Source: Legionella lansingensis | GTDB lineage: Bacteria > Pseudomonadota > Gammaproteobacteria > Legionellales > Legionellaceae | NCBI RefSeq assembly: GCF_900187355.1 | Contig: NZ_LT906451.1 | Coordinates: 297,001 to 361,000 of the forward strand | Length of the DNA: 64,000 nucleotides | Direction: 5' to 3' | In this document: in pieces, positions 44,539 through 53,778 of the stretch | Numbering within the stretch: position 1 is the first letter of the stretch | Layout of the letters: every line of letters starts with the position of its first letter | Position numbers and translations under genes: made by a program | The notes under the pieces: generated by a model | What the model saw: the letters and a program-made list of their open reading frames with translations, nothing else | The model's database searches: none | What the model was told of the DNA's origin: nothing

Positions 44539-46905
44539 CTGTGCATCATTTGATATAACCATCAGGGCGAGGAAATAGGCTATTGCGCCTAAAATTAAAG
44601 TAACACTGTAGCCGTAAGCAATCGCTAAGGCCATGGCAATGATGGATCCCAAAACGGATGCCGCACCGTTTAATGCCCAAAACCAAGGGATATTGGACGC
44701 AAATTTTTGTTGAGCTAAACGCAATCCTGAGGGTAAGGCTACTCCCATAGCCAGGGCGGTTGGGCATAATAGCAAAACAAACGCTAAGCATTTTATAACC
44801 CATGAGGCCTCATAGGTATACTCTCTAAGGAGATAGAAACCCAAGGGAAACAAAAAGGCCATTACAGCCACAACGCTTAAGCTCACGAAAAGTAATTTCA
44901 TTAATTGTCTATGTTGATAACGAGTACTGAATATACTTCCAATACCACCAAAAAATAATAAGCTAAATAGACTAACAGATAAGCCATAAATAGGACTTCC
45001 TAAATAGATTGCTCCCTGTTGTATAAATGGTATTTCTAGCAACATAAAGCCTAGGCCTAATAAGATAAAATAAACTCCCCAGGATAGTGAAATTGTATGT
45101 TTTCTTTGGGATAAAAGAAGAGGAGCAAAGTAAAACAATAAAATGAATACGCCAGACAAAATGAGCAGCCAAAATAGAACACCAACACCAAAAAAATTGA
45201 TATATTGACCTGTTATATCCCTCATCTTGAATAAGTCAGTTATTTTTGAAAAATACATCATTTGGAAGAAAAAGGGCCTATCGTCGCTGTTTGGTCGAAG
45301 GTCAAAATAAGATTGCTGCAGAAATTGGTGTAAATTTTTTGTGGTTAAGGCTGTTTGAAATGAGGGCTCATTATGTTGATTATTCGGCAGATACAATATA
45401 GGGAATACCAACTTTTTCGCGATTTGCTTAATTTGCTTTAGCTCCTCTGAAGAGAAGGGGCTGCGTTTGACCAGGATGGTTGCCACCGCATGGTCACCCA
45501 TTTTTGTCGTGTTTCTAATAGCAATGATATGTTTTTCCGGAGAAGAAACACCAAGCCTTTCTAAGGCGACTCGTGCAAGAATCGCAACTTTTATAGTTTG
45601 CGTATCGGGGATGTAATAAAATCTTGTCAAACTGAGAATGCCATTTGCTGTTAGGTGTTGCAAATAGGTAACAAAAGCTTCCAGGGTATATAGGCTATTT
45701 TCTGTCATCGCAAAAGCACCTGAGACAGTAGCTGCCCAGCTGTCAATCAGTGGTATTTGTATCAAATCAAAATGCTGTTTGGTGTTCTCAAGAAAGCTCC
45801 TGCCTTCGGCTACCACAATTTTTACATGGTTAAGGTTAAAAATATGCCCTGAGAATGCTGCAAAACGATTTTTGACCAAATCAACAATGATAGGATGGAT
45901 ATCAACACCCGTGATATCTTTATTTCCAAAGAGCAAAGCGGTTAAAACATCGCGACCACCCCCTGTACCTAAGATAAAGACTTTGGCATTTTTCTTTAAG
46001 TAATAAGGTAAGGCGGTAATATCATATTTCAGATAATCAACCTTGGAGTAATCACCATCAAAAGGCACAATGGGAGTACCTGCGGAGGCATCTTGCTCAA
46101 TCCACAATTGCTTAAAACGAGTGGTTGGTTTATAAACGCTACTCATTCCCCAACCAAAGGGTTCATCACCTTCACCGCGGAAAAAAATCTGGGGGTATAC
46201 GGTAATCCGTGCAAGAGGGGACCATTTTTCAAATATAGGCGGAAAGATCTTTTCTGAATATTTTTTTGTTTGGGTTACCTTGAATAAGGAATTACCGAAC
46301 GCAAGCAGTAAGATTATGCATAGCAAAAGCAATAACGACAATACTCGCATCTGTGAAAAATCAAATAAGATGGCTGCTAGGATGCATGTCAAACTTGATA
46401 TTAAAATGACTTGTGGGCCGGAAAAATAACTAATTAAAATGATACAACCAAAGCATCCTATAGCTGCACCTTGCAGATCGGCGCCATAAATCAAGCTAGC
46501 CTTCTCTGTCCAATTTAAAAATAGGATAGAAAAAATCATACTACTCAGTACAAAAGGAGCGGTACATATTAGATAGACCCATAGCATGCGAAGGATCTCG
46601 ATAATGCTCAATGAGTTTGGTAAGGAATATGAGAGAGTGGTATGTAAATTGAGTGGGATGCTAATCGCCATGGCAAGAGAGAGAGCGCACAAGTTTGCGC
46701 TTATGTTGCATTGAAAATGTTCTTTTAAAAAATAGACAAGCAACCCACCAAAACCAATGCCAAACATGGCTAAGGAAATGACCAAAAAGGAAAAATGGTA
46801 CCATAGCGTTACAGACAGAATTTTTGTCAGCGTAATTTCCAAGAGTAATGTGGAAAAACTGATCAAAAACACAGCAAGGTAGATAGAGATATTGTTTTTT
46901 CGCAT
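44521..46905 (-). CDS. Membrane protein with spermidine synthase-like domain
   Basis: A 794-residue protein from the ATG at 46905 (AAGG seven bases upstream). About seven or eight hydrophobic segments come first, then a soluble middle domain with a Rossmann-type motif KVFILGTGGGRDVLTALLFG and DITGVDIHPIIVDLVKNRF, as in polyamine aminopropyltransferases, then again several membrane segments. This is the membrane-bound spermidine-synthase-like family. The catalytic acidic residue expected after the SAM site appears as QIPLIDSW. The substrate is unknown; homospermidine synthase elsewhere in the window makes polyamine chemistry possible but not shown. Confidence 0.72.
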   Translation of the reverse strand: MRKNNISIYLAVFLISFSTLLLEITLTKILSVTLWYHFSFLVISLAMFGIGFGGLLVYFLKEHFQCNISANLCALSLAMAISIPLNLHTTLSYSLPNSLSIIEILRMLWVYLICTAPFVLSSMIFSILFLNWTEKASLIYGADLQGAAIGCFGCIILISYFSGPQVILISSLTCILAAILFDFSQMRVLSLLLLLCIILLLAFGNSLFKVTQTKKYSEKIFPPIFEKWSPLARITVYPQIFFRGEGDEPFGWGMSSVYKPTTRFKQLWIEQDASAGTPIVPFDGDYSKVDYLKYDITALPYYLKKNAKVFILGTGGGRDVLTALLFGNKDITGVDIHPIIVDLVKNRFAAFSGHIFNLNHVKIVVAEGRSFLENTKQHFDLIQIPLIDSWAATVSGAFAMTENSLYTLEAFVTYLQHLTANGILSLTRFYYIPDTQTIKVAILARVALERLGVSSPEKHIIAIRNTTKMGDHAVATILVKRSPFSSEELKQIKQIAKKLVFPILYLPNNQHNEPSFQTALTTKNLHQFLQQSYFDLRPNSDDRPFFFQMMYFSKITDLFKMRDITGQYINFFGVGVLFWLLILSGVFILLFYFAPLLLSQRKHTISLSWGVYFILLGLGFMLLEIPFIQQGAIYLGSPIYGLSVSLFSLLFFGGIGSIFSTRYQHRQLMKLLFVSLSVVAVMAFLFPLGFYLLREYTYEASWVIKCLAFVLLLCPTALAMGVALPSGLRLAQQKFASNIPWFWALNGAASVLGSIIAMALAIAYGYSVTLILGAIAYFLALMVISNDAQLNRSC

Positions 46906-46913
46906 TCTACGCC

Positions 46914-47513
46914 TTACTTCAACGATCGGGCCTTCATCCATCCAGCAATGCTGTAGCGTGTTTGTTGGGTGGTACAAACCTCATGGGGGAGATCGCTCTG
47001 AAAACAGATAAAGCGATTGCCCACGGGTAAGATGCTCGACAGTAAGTTTTCATTTTTGTCATAAAGTTTTAGTTCCCCACCATAAGCCTCTTCCCAAGTC
47101 TCATTTAAATAATATACGCAAGAAATCCGTCTATCATTGGTACTGGTGAATTGATCAATGTGTTTTTTATAAAATGAACCAGGTTGGTAAATCGCAAAAT
47201 GAGATTCAAAATCGAACAACCCCAAGAATAAGGAATGATTAAGTATTTTGGCAATCTCGTCCATTTTGTTGAGGTAGGTATTGATTGCTTGATCTTTACT
47301 TCTCTCTAGCCAGTAAATTTCATCTTGCCTGATTTCTCCATTCAATGTTGCAGCTTGCTGTCGTCCAATTTTGGCTGTTTTGAATTGTTCGTTACTATAT
47401 AACGACATAGCAGTAGCTGCTAAATTTTGAAAATCATGAGGATTTAAGAAATTGTCGCTAATGTAAAAGCCCTGTTCATAAATATCATCCACAATTTGTT
47501 GCGCATAACCCAT
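46914..47513 (-). CDS. 2-oxoglutarate/Fe(II)-dependent oxygenase, prolyl 4-hydroxylase-like
   Basis: A 199-residue protein with the double-stranded beta-helix signature: HID in YKKHIDQFTS (iron ligands His and Asp), distal His in LPHEV and the 2-oxoglutarate-binding arginine in TRYSIAGW. The fold is complete. Substrate unknown; relatives hydroxylate proline residues of proteins. It lies 8 bp before the membrane spermidine-synthase-like gene on the same strand, so they are likely co-transcribed. Confidence 0.88.
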   Translation of the reverse strand: MGYAQQIVDDIYEQGFYISDNFLNPHDFQNLAATAMSLYSNEQFKTAKIGRQQAATLNGEIRQDEIYWLERSKDQAINTYLNKMDEIAKILNHSLFLGLFDFESHFAIYQPGSFYKKHIDQFTSTNDRRISCVYYLNETWEEAYGGELKLYDKNENLLSSILPVGNRFICFQSDLPHEVCTTQQTRYSIAGWMKARSLK

Positions 47514-47543
47514 AACTTCATTACTCGTTACAGTTTCTAATAA

Positions 47544-48518
47544 TTAACTTAATCTAGCCTGAGCCTCAGGTAACTCATCATCAAAATGGTTCCTTTTTCT
47601 CGGTTCTGGATAGAAAAATTCATATCTTAAACCACGTTTCCTGGGTGACTCAATCTCGGGGTCAATCACACTTTTTTGACTATAAACACTCAGTGCTTCG
47701 AGGAGCGTTTCTGAAAGTGGGACATCAGAATCATTTAGTACGCTTATTTGATGAAATAGATTATAAGTAAGTTTTACTTTATTGGTTCGAAACCATGTCA
47801 ATGCTTGGATATTTTTTAGCGAAATTTTGCTGTCTTGGCAAAGTATATCCATTTCATTATCATCTAAACTATCTTCTAGATAAAGTAAATTTCGAGTAAC
47901 CTCAAGGGTTTTGGGCATGCTGAGATGAAGTTGGGGATCTATCCAATAAGTAGCAAAGCGGGTGTTTAAATTTTTAGCAAAATCAATACTAGCTAGTGAA
48001 GTTCTTCGTTTAAGGGCCAAGTCCATATCCACTAAAACAACTTCTCCGGTATCCTTTAAAGTAATAAAATTACCTTTGGTTGCAGCATCAACCGTGATTC
48101 TTCTTGTGTCACGGAAAATTTCTACTAGTTTTTGCGCAATTTCATCATCTGTCGCAGGTCTGCTGTTCTCTAAATAAGGAGCGACCCAACCTCTTTTATA
48201 CAATCCAGCTTTGGGTAGCTTAGGATTGATTTCATTCCAGAGTCGAACGGCTCTGTGTTTGTTATTCATGGCATTAGATACTGGATCTTTTGAGGGGATT
48301 GCGTATTTAAGCACCCATGGGCCTTGGTATGACTCGCCCGGCACTAAAGCTTGAGGTGAGTCAAAATTTGATCTCCAGACATGATTGTAGCTGCCGCCTT
48401 GAAGGGATAACCAAGTATGGTGTTGTGGATTTGATGTATCTTTTTGAGATATTAAAGGAGCTTGGCTATCAGTTAACTCAATAGTTGACGGTAATTTTTC
48501 ATCCTTTTGTTTTGTCAT
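47544..48518 (-). CDS. Putative effector with protein-kinase/APH-like fold
   Basis: A 324-residue protein. Several kinase-like elements appear in order: glycine loop LQGGSYNHVWRS, a beta-3 lysine in WVLKYAIP, a helix-C glutamate in AVRLWNEINP, hinge-like GWVAPYLE, a catalytic-loop-like VDAATKGNF with Asp and Asn, and the metal-binding VVLVDMDLA. The C-terminal tail is rich in charged residues (PRKRGLRYEFFYPEPRKRNHFDDELPE), which fits the E-block seen in many Dot/Icm substrates. No signal peptide. The family is not identified; it could phosphorylate a protein or small molecule, or be inactive. Confidence 0.5.
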   Translation of the reverse strand: MTKQKDEKLPSTIELTDSQAPLISQKDTSNPQHHTWLSLQGGSYNHVWRSNFDSPQALVPGESYQGPWVLKYAIPSKDPVSNAMNNKHRAVRLWNEINPKLPKAGLYKRGWVAPYLENSRPATDDEIAQKLVEIFRDTRRITVDAATKGNFITLKDTGEVVLVDMDLALKRRTSLASIDFAKNLNTRFATYWIDPQLHLSMPKTLEVTRNLLYLEDSLDDNEMDILCQDSKISLKNIQALTWFRTNKVKLTYNLFHQISVLNDSDVPLSETLLEALSVYSQKSVIDPEIESPRKRGLRYEFFYPEPRKRNHFDDELPEAQARLS

Positions 48519-48568
48519 TAAAACTCACAGACCAATGGTTTTGGCTTTTTATTATATTATTTTTAAAT

Positions 48569-48595
48569 AAAAAGGCTAACTAAGTTAGCCTTTTT
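48569..48595 (-). terminator. Intrinsic terminator
   Basis: A perfect 12-bp stem AAAAAGGCTAAC/GTTAGCCTTTTT with a 3-base loop. In the minus-strand RNA the stem is followed by a U-run, and it lies 42 bp after the stop of the binding-protein gene, so it should end that transcript. The symmetry allows action on both strands. Confidence 0.85.
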
Positions 48596-48637
48596 GCTCT
48601 TATATATACTTCTGCTCGGAGAGCACGGCTGAACCTC

Positions 48638-49420
48638 TTATTGAGTAAACCATTTTTCGTAAAATTTGTTATAAGTTCCATCTGCTTTGATTTCTTCTAA
48701 GGTTTTATTCAGTACTTGCAATAGCAGCTTATTGCGCGGATTTACACCAAACCCTAGTGGTTGTGGATGATTGGGTACAGCTGTAAGAATACGTATTTCA
48801 GGATGTAGCTGGGTATAATAATTAGCGACAGGAAATACTTTCATGACAGCCCCAACTTTTCCGGTTATTAGATCTTGAATAGCTTCATTGAAATCTGCAA
48901 AAGGATAAATTTTTATCTCTTTTATTTTTCCAGACTTTTGCATTTGTAAAGCAATATCATAGTCAGTCGTCTTTGACTGGACACCTATCGTTTGATTCTG
49001 TAAATCATTCATGAACTTAATGTTTGGTGTCTTCTTAATATTAATTAAAATGCTTAATGTCGTTGTCATATAAGGTATGGTATAAGGTACAATCTTTTCC
49101 CGAGCAGGTGTAATAGTAATACCCCCCATGATTACATCATATTTATTATTCTCCAATTGCTGAATAATTACTTCCCACGAGGTATTAACATATATAGGCT
49201 TTAAATGAAGGCGCTTGGAAATTTCGTTCATTAGATCAATTTCAAAACCAACTTGCTTATTCTTTTGTAAGAATTCTAGAGGTGGGTTGGTGAAATAGGT
49301 TCCTACAGTCAATTGATCAGGCTGTAATGTCTGGAGAGTTGCAGTATATCCTATCTCATAATAGCTAAATAAAATTATGAAGGGATAAATAATATATCTA
49401 TATAAGCACTTCAATTTCAT
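48638..49420 (-). CDS. Periplasmic amino-acid-binding-type protein
   Basis: A 260-residue protein with a hydrophobic signal sequence (YIIYPFIILFSYYEIGYTA) and the SBP_bac_3 fold: PPLEFLQKNKQVGFEIDLMNEISKRL, GGITITPAREKIVPYT, and the C-terminal LEEIKADGTYNKFYEKWF. No permease or ATPase gene is adjacent, so it is an orphan binding protein that may serve a distant transporter or act as a sensor. AAGGAA precedes the ATG. Confidence 0.85.
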   Translation of the reverse strand: MKLKCLYRYIIYPFIILFSYYEIGYTATLQTLQPDQLTVGTYFTNPPLEFLQKNKQVGFEIDLMNEISKRLHLKPIYVNTSWEVIIQQLENNKYDVIMGGITITPAREKIVPYTIPYMTTTLSILINIKKTPNIKFMNDLQNQTIGVQSKTTDYDIALQMQKSGKIKEIKIYPFADFNEAIQDLITGKVGAVMKVFPVANYYTQLHPEIRILTAVPNHPQPLGFGVNPRNKLLLQVLNKTLEEIKADGTYNKFYEKWFTQ

Positions 49421-49481
49421 AAGTTTTTCCTTTTAAAATGCTTTCTATGAATAAATGAATTGCCAACAACTCCTTACTATT

Positions 49482-51353
49482 TTAATAAAAAGCTAACGTG
49501 CGTTGAACTTGGTGGGTGTTTTTATTTTCCTGTGTAAGTTTAGCACCTAAGCTAAATACATCTTCAATACTCTTTTCCAATGAGCTTTTTATTGACGATT
49601 GCAATGACACACTATTCCATCCTTTATTTTTTTCAATGGTGCATTTAAGTGCAGACAAGTTGGCTTTCCCAGATAATACGGCAAACGCCGTGTCAATCAC
49701 TGCCATTTTAGACTGAAATACCTCTTTGCTGAATGGATTTTTTGAACTTTGATTTTGAATGATTTTCTTCATTTCTTTTGATAAATGTTCCTTTAACTGT
49801 CTAATCTCTTCTAACTCGCCAGTACTGGGGGTTTTAACATCTGGAAGGAATATCTTCTGTAAATCGACATTGTCCAAATCTATTTCAGCAATGTTACTGT
49901 CCTTGCCTCTGTCTCCTTGAGGAATTGCGTGTCTCAGATCGACTGCCCCATTTTCTTGTCGCACTTGGGATAACTCGGCACCTAAGGCACGTGAACCATT
50001 GACTTTTACCCTCTTTATCCATTCATCGAGTGCGGGCGGTGCTTTTTGGACCCATTCTAGCAAGCGATTGAGCAATGTCGGTCCAATATTATCTTCAGTT
50101 GATCCTAATTGGAGTGAGGGCAATTCCTCAACCATTTTTTCTATCAGTTCATGCGTAATGAGATCGGGATGAAAACGCAATCCTTTTTCTGGGGTTAGTT
50201 TTTTTACTTTCTGAGCAGTACGAAGTGCGTGGTATAGCAAAATTCCCTTTCTGAAATCTTCAAATTCTAAATCCTGTAACAACTGTTTATTAATACTACG
50301 ACAATGCTTGGTAAGATCCGCTGCGAATGTCTCATATTCCATGAGATCTATCTCGTCGAGTATTTGATCAGGTGATTTGCAATATTCTTCTCGAGGGCTA
50401 GATCTCCTGGAGCCAGAGCTGAAAGAGAGAAATGTTTTTGGCGATTCGAGTTCCTTGTCTAGAAGAATCTCTTGTTCTAATTTGGGAGCAAATTGTGCAT
50501 ATAAGATGCGGTAGTTCTTCTTTAGAAAATTTTTTATGTCCTCTTTTTTCTTATCGTTCTCAGGAAAACCAAATCCTTCTGCTAATTTGAACATACTTTT
50601 CCCATATTCAGAGGCAAAAAATTCATCTAATTGTCTGTCAGCCTGATCGGGTGTTAGTTTTCCTGCGATTGCAATATCTTTAAGTTGCAGGAGCATTTTC
50701 TCTAATCCACCTTCTCCTTTTATACCTGAAAAGGCGACGTATTTGATATCCAAATCGTAGTCAGCCCAAAAGATAGCGAACTTTAAAATGATTCCGTCTC
50801 TTTCCTCTGCAGTGGGAATAAATATTTTTCCTTCCATTTGTGCACAAAAAGCAAGCAAATGTTCGTATACTTCAACAGGAGTTATGGGGCTATTATCTGC
50901 TGTGCGGTAATGATTATGATTAAACAGTGCTTCTCCTGGATAAAGATGCATCTCCTTGAAATGAAGGCTATCCGTACCGCGATAATAGGTTTCACATGCG
51001 TTCTTAACATGGGTGTGGGCCTTAGCTGCCGTATTAAATACCAAATCACGAAATGATTGATGAGTTCTATCCGTTGGTGCAATAAAAAACCACGTAATAA
51101 CTGGACCCTTTACTTCAAATTTGATTGGCACCGTTGCGGTCTCGCCTTCATCGAACATTTCGTACACCTCACCCCTCGTTCTAATAAACTGGTGTGGGTT
51201 TGTCTCATCCCCGGTGAGTTCAGTCAGGCGTTGTATATACCCTTTTCTATTCCCTTTATCTAATAAGTCTTGTAGCTCAAGTGCGGCATCCGTTTTTTTG
51301 AAAGTCCACATCTTGGTGGTTTGTTTTGTGAGTAAATCGATCTTAAATGGCAT
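49482..51353 (-). CDS. Large orphan protein, putative Dot/Icm substrate
   Basis: A 623-residue soluble protein with no signal or membrane segment. The first 170 residues look globular, with the His-rich stretch FNHNHYRTADN. A Ser/Arg-rich loop near residues 313-330 (SFSSGSRRSSPREEYCKS) joins a helical second half. The C-terminus is helical and charged (SLEKSIEDVFSLGAKLTQENKN). No catalytic motif or named domain could be recognised. Its size, context and composition fit an effector, but this is a guess. Confidence 0.4.
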   Translation of the reverse strand: MPFKIDLLTKQTTKMWTFKKTDAALELQDLLDKGNRKGYIQRLTELTGDETNPHQFIRTRGEVYEMFDEGETATVPIKFEVKGPVITWFFIAPTDRTHQSFRDLVFNTAAKAHTHVKNACETYYRGTDSLHFKEMHLYPGEALFNHNHYRTADNSPITPVEVYEHLLAFCAQMEGKIFIPTAEERDGIILKFAIFWADYDLDIKYVAFSGIKGEGGLEKMLLQLKDIAIAGKLTPDQADRQLDEFFASEYGKSMFKLAEGFGFPENDKKKEDIKNFLKKNYRILYAQFAPKLEQEILLDKELESPKTFLSFSSGSRRSSPREEYCKSPDQILDEIDLMEYETFAADLTKHCRSINKQLLQDLEFEDFRKGILLYHALRTAQKVKKLTPEKGLRFHPDLITHELIEKMVEELPSLQLGSTEDNIGPTLLNRLLEWVQKAPPALDEWIKRVKVNGSRALGAELSQVRQENGAVDLRHAIPQGDRGKDSNIAEIDLDNVDLQKIFLPDVKTPSTGELEEIRQLKEHLSKEMKKIIQNQSSKNPFSKEVFQSKMAVIDTAFAVLSGKANLSALKCTIEKNKGWNSVSLQSSIKSSLEKSIEDVFSLGAKLTQENKNTHQVQRTLAFY

Positions 51354-51542
51354 AATGATTGACTACATTGACAAATTAGATGGCATCATAATATAAATTA
51401 ATCTTCATGATCAAATGAAAATCATCATGGGTTATGAGGGTTCAAACAAAGTAAGAATTTTGGGAAAAATTTTGAGAAATCATAGACTAGTAATGGTCAC
51501 TAGGTGGTAACCCATTTTGGGTGCTGTAACTTGAGATACATT

Positions 51543-52259
51543 TCAACTCATGCTAAGGAGGCTTTGCTGTACCCTCCACTCTGGCAAGAATTTGTCCATT
51601 AATGCATAAAATCGTTTCGTATGATTGGTTTCTAATAAATGAATCATTTCATGCACTAAAACATACTCCAAACAAGATAACGGTTTTGTTATTAAACTTA
51701 AGTTTAGCCAAATTCGGCGCGAACGTATGTTGCATGAACCCCACCTTGTCTTCATTATTTTTATTCCCCACCTATTTACGGCTACGTTGAGAATGCTCTC
51801 CCATTTTTTTATCATGTCAGGTAGTATGATTTTCATTTGTTGTCTATACCAATTTTGCAAAAGCTGTTGTTTCTCTTTTATCGTCCCGTTGGTTTTCATT
51901 TGAAGGTGTATAAATTCGCCGTCAACCAAAATGCGGGAGCGTTTTGTTGTCTCGTGCACAAGTAAACGCAAGGGTTGTCCCATGAAATTGAGCGTTTCAT
52001 CGGTAGTAAAGGTTTGTGGTTGATGAGTTGTTAAGCGTTTTCGTTGCTGATGAATCCAGGGGAGTCGTGCCTCAAGTTGCTGACGAATGTCATCCAAGTG
52101 AAATTTAAAAGGAGCACTAACCTTAACTTGTCCATTAGGAGGATAAACCCGCAAATGCATATTTTTGATTGCTTTTCGCTGTATTTCTATGAAAATACCA
52201 TCAATTTCAAGCTCATGTTTCGTCATAAAATCAGAATCGTATGAATGGGTGCTTATCAT
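51543..52259 (-). CDS. YgjP/SprT-like zinc metalloprotease-fold protein (DUF45)
   Basis: A 238-residue protein from the ATG at 52259. It has the DUF45 (M48-related) pattern: RKAIKNMHLRVYPPNGQVKVSAP near the start, KTRWGSCN, and the zinc motif VLVHEMIHLLETNHTKRFY with HExxH and a third His. These are predicted zinc-dependent hydrolases, partly annotated as UPF or YgjP-like. An ATG at 52226 is possible; the upstream one has AAGAGATGG before it. It diverges from the SDR gene. Confidence 0.8.
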   Translation of the reverse strand: MISTHSYDSDFMTKHELEIDGIFIEIQRKAIKNMHLRVYPPNGQVKVSAPFKFHLDDIRQQLEARLPWIHQQRKRLTTHQPQTFTTDETLNFMGQPLRLLVHETTKRSRILVDGEFIHLQMKTNGTIKEKQQLLQNWYRQQMKIILPDMIKKWESILNVAVNRWGIKIMKTRWGSCNIRSRRIWLNLSLITKPLSCLEYVLVHEMIHLLETNHTKRFYALMDKFLPEWRVQQSLLSMS

Positions 52260-52311
52260 ACCATCTCTTGCTAAGATAATAATTCCTATCACAATAAAAC
52301 GGTAACAAAAC

Positions 52312-53178
52312 ATGAAACCAAAAGTTATTTTAATTACCGGTTGTTCAAGTGGTATTGGTTATGATGGTGCACTGGCTTTGGCACAGCGCGGACATCATGT
52401 TTTCGCTGCATGTCGCAAGGAAAGTGATGTCAAAAAACTTAAAGCTTTAGGCCTTGAAGCGGTACAGATGAATATGGATGACACGCATTCCATTGCTTTG
52501 GCGTTTTATGACATCATTAAAAAAACCTCAGGCCGTTTGGATATTGTGATTAATAATGCAGGCTATGGCCAGGCTGGTGCTTTGGAAGATGTACCTCGTG
52601 ATGCCTTGCGCTCTCAGTTCGAGACCAACGTTTTTGGTCTTATGGATCTAACGCGATTGGCAATACCTGTTATGCGCAAGCAAGGACACGGACGCATTAT
52701 CAACATTAGTTCCATTCTTGGGGTAGTTAGCATGCCATTTCGGGGTGCATACAATGCTTCTAAATATGCAGTGGAGGGGTTGAGCGATACATTGCGTCTT
52801 GAACTCAAACCCTCTGGCATTCAAGTTATAACAATTGAGCCTGGTCCTATTGAAAGTCGTTTTAGAGACAACGTCATTAATCATTCATTAAAAAAGATTA
52901 ATCATGAGAAAAGTCATTTTCGTGATCAATACGAAGTGATGTTAAATGGATTCCAGCAGCAAAAAAATCAATCTATCTTTACTCGTAAAACGGATGTGGT
53001 AATAAGTAAATTGATTCATGCTATTGAGTCAAACGCCCCCAAAACAAAGTATCGAGTTACTTTTCCTGCCCATTTATTTGTTTTTTTAAAACGAGTACTG
53101 AGCGTAAGAATGCTGGATTATATGCTATCCTATCTATCCAAAAAGGAGCTTGGTCAACGTCCAGGGGAAAGAAGATAG
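52312..53178 (+). CDS. Short-chain dehydrogenase/reductase
   Basis: A 288-residue classical SDR: cofactor motif ITGCSSGIGYDGALALAQRG (TGxxxGIG), NNAG in VINNAGYGQ, catalytic Ser in NISSIL and YNASK with Tyr and Lys. The C-terminal extension (FLKRVLSVRMLDYMLSYL) is somewhat hydrophobic, as in retinol/steroid dehydrogenase-like proteins. It uses NAD(P)(H); the substrate is unknown. Divergent from the DUF45 gene with 52 bp between starts. Confidence 0.9.
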   Translation: MKPKVILITGCSSGIGYDGALALAQRGHHVFAACRKESDVKKLKALGLEAVQMNMDDTHSIALAFYDIIKKTSGRLDIVINNAGYGQAGALEDVPRDALRSQFETNVFGLMDLTRLAIPVMRKQGHGRIINISSILGVVSMPFRGAYNASKYAVEGLSDTLRLELKPSGIQVITIEPGPIESRFRDNVINHSLKKINHEKSHFRDQYEVMLNGFQQQKNQSIFTRKTDVVISKLIHAIESNAPKTKYRVTFPAHLFVFLKRVLSVRMLDYMLSYLSKKELGQRPGERR

Positions 53179-53207
53179 CGCATTTTGGGGATCTATTTGA
53201 CCAAGTG

Positions 53208-53393
53208 CAGTGGCCCGCCTAATTTTGACAGGTAACGATCTTGGTCGAGGGGTGGCGCGGAAGGAGGGCTCCTACCGCGCGCAGCTTGCGAGCACGGTGG
53301 GATACCTGCAGCGACAGGACCCCGAGACGAGGAATCCTCTTAGAGGAACGATTAAAAAGAAGCATCTTTGCCTAACTAATTAGGCGGCCCCTG
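53208..53393. repeat. MITE-like element (about 186 bp)
   Basis: The ends read CAGTGGCCCGCCTAATT and, reverse-complemented from the other end, CAGGGGCCGCCTAATT (one gap, one mismatch). Inside are GC-rich palindromes (CGCGG...CCGCGC) and a tract CCCCGAGACGAGG followed by ATTAAAAAGAAGC whose reverse complement recurs after uvrA (19660-19712). The element fills the space between the SDR gene and the next small gene, and no gene is present in it. Confidence 0.75.
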
Positions 53394-53416
53394 TAGTAGA
53401 AATGTCTTAACAGACC

Positions 53417-53707
53417 CTAAGGGAATGATAAAAAGCGCTCTGCTGGAATACAGGGACTATCAATGTATTCACCGTTTACTTTTAATACCATATTCACATT
53501 AGCTCTTTGGTAACACGCCAGTGTTTCCCACTGTGCTTGGGTGAGATAGACGCGTGTATTGCCGCAGTAAACCAGGGAATAGGCAGATGAGGAAGGTTTA
53601 ACACGAGCTCCGAGATCGCATTCCCAGCGAAATCGAGTTAAATCGCAATTCGCGAAGGCATTGCTTAGTAATAGGGGTGAGACTATGGCTATAATTATTT
53701 TTTTCAT
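53417..53707 (-). CDS. Small secreted cysteine-containing protein
   Basis: A 96-residue protein with a signal peptide ([19 protein letters not shown], cleavage near ANC), then five cysteines in the mature part ([34 protein letters not shown]). Disulfide bonding in the periplasm is likely. No family is recognised. It is isolated between a repeat and a divergent gene. Confidence 0.65.
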   Translation of the reverse strand: MKKIIIAIVSPLLLSNAFANCDLTRFRWECDLGARVKPSSSAYSLVYCGNTRVYLTQAQWETLACYQRANVNMVLKVNGEYIDSPCIPAERFLSFP

Positions 53708-53778
53708 GCCAGCGCTCCATGATATCTTTTAATTATTATCGTCGTCTGATAGAAATTCTTTAAGGGCAAGGAGATGCT

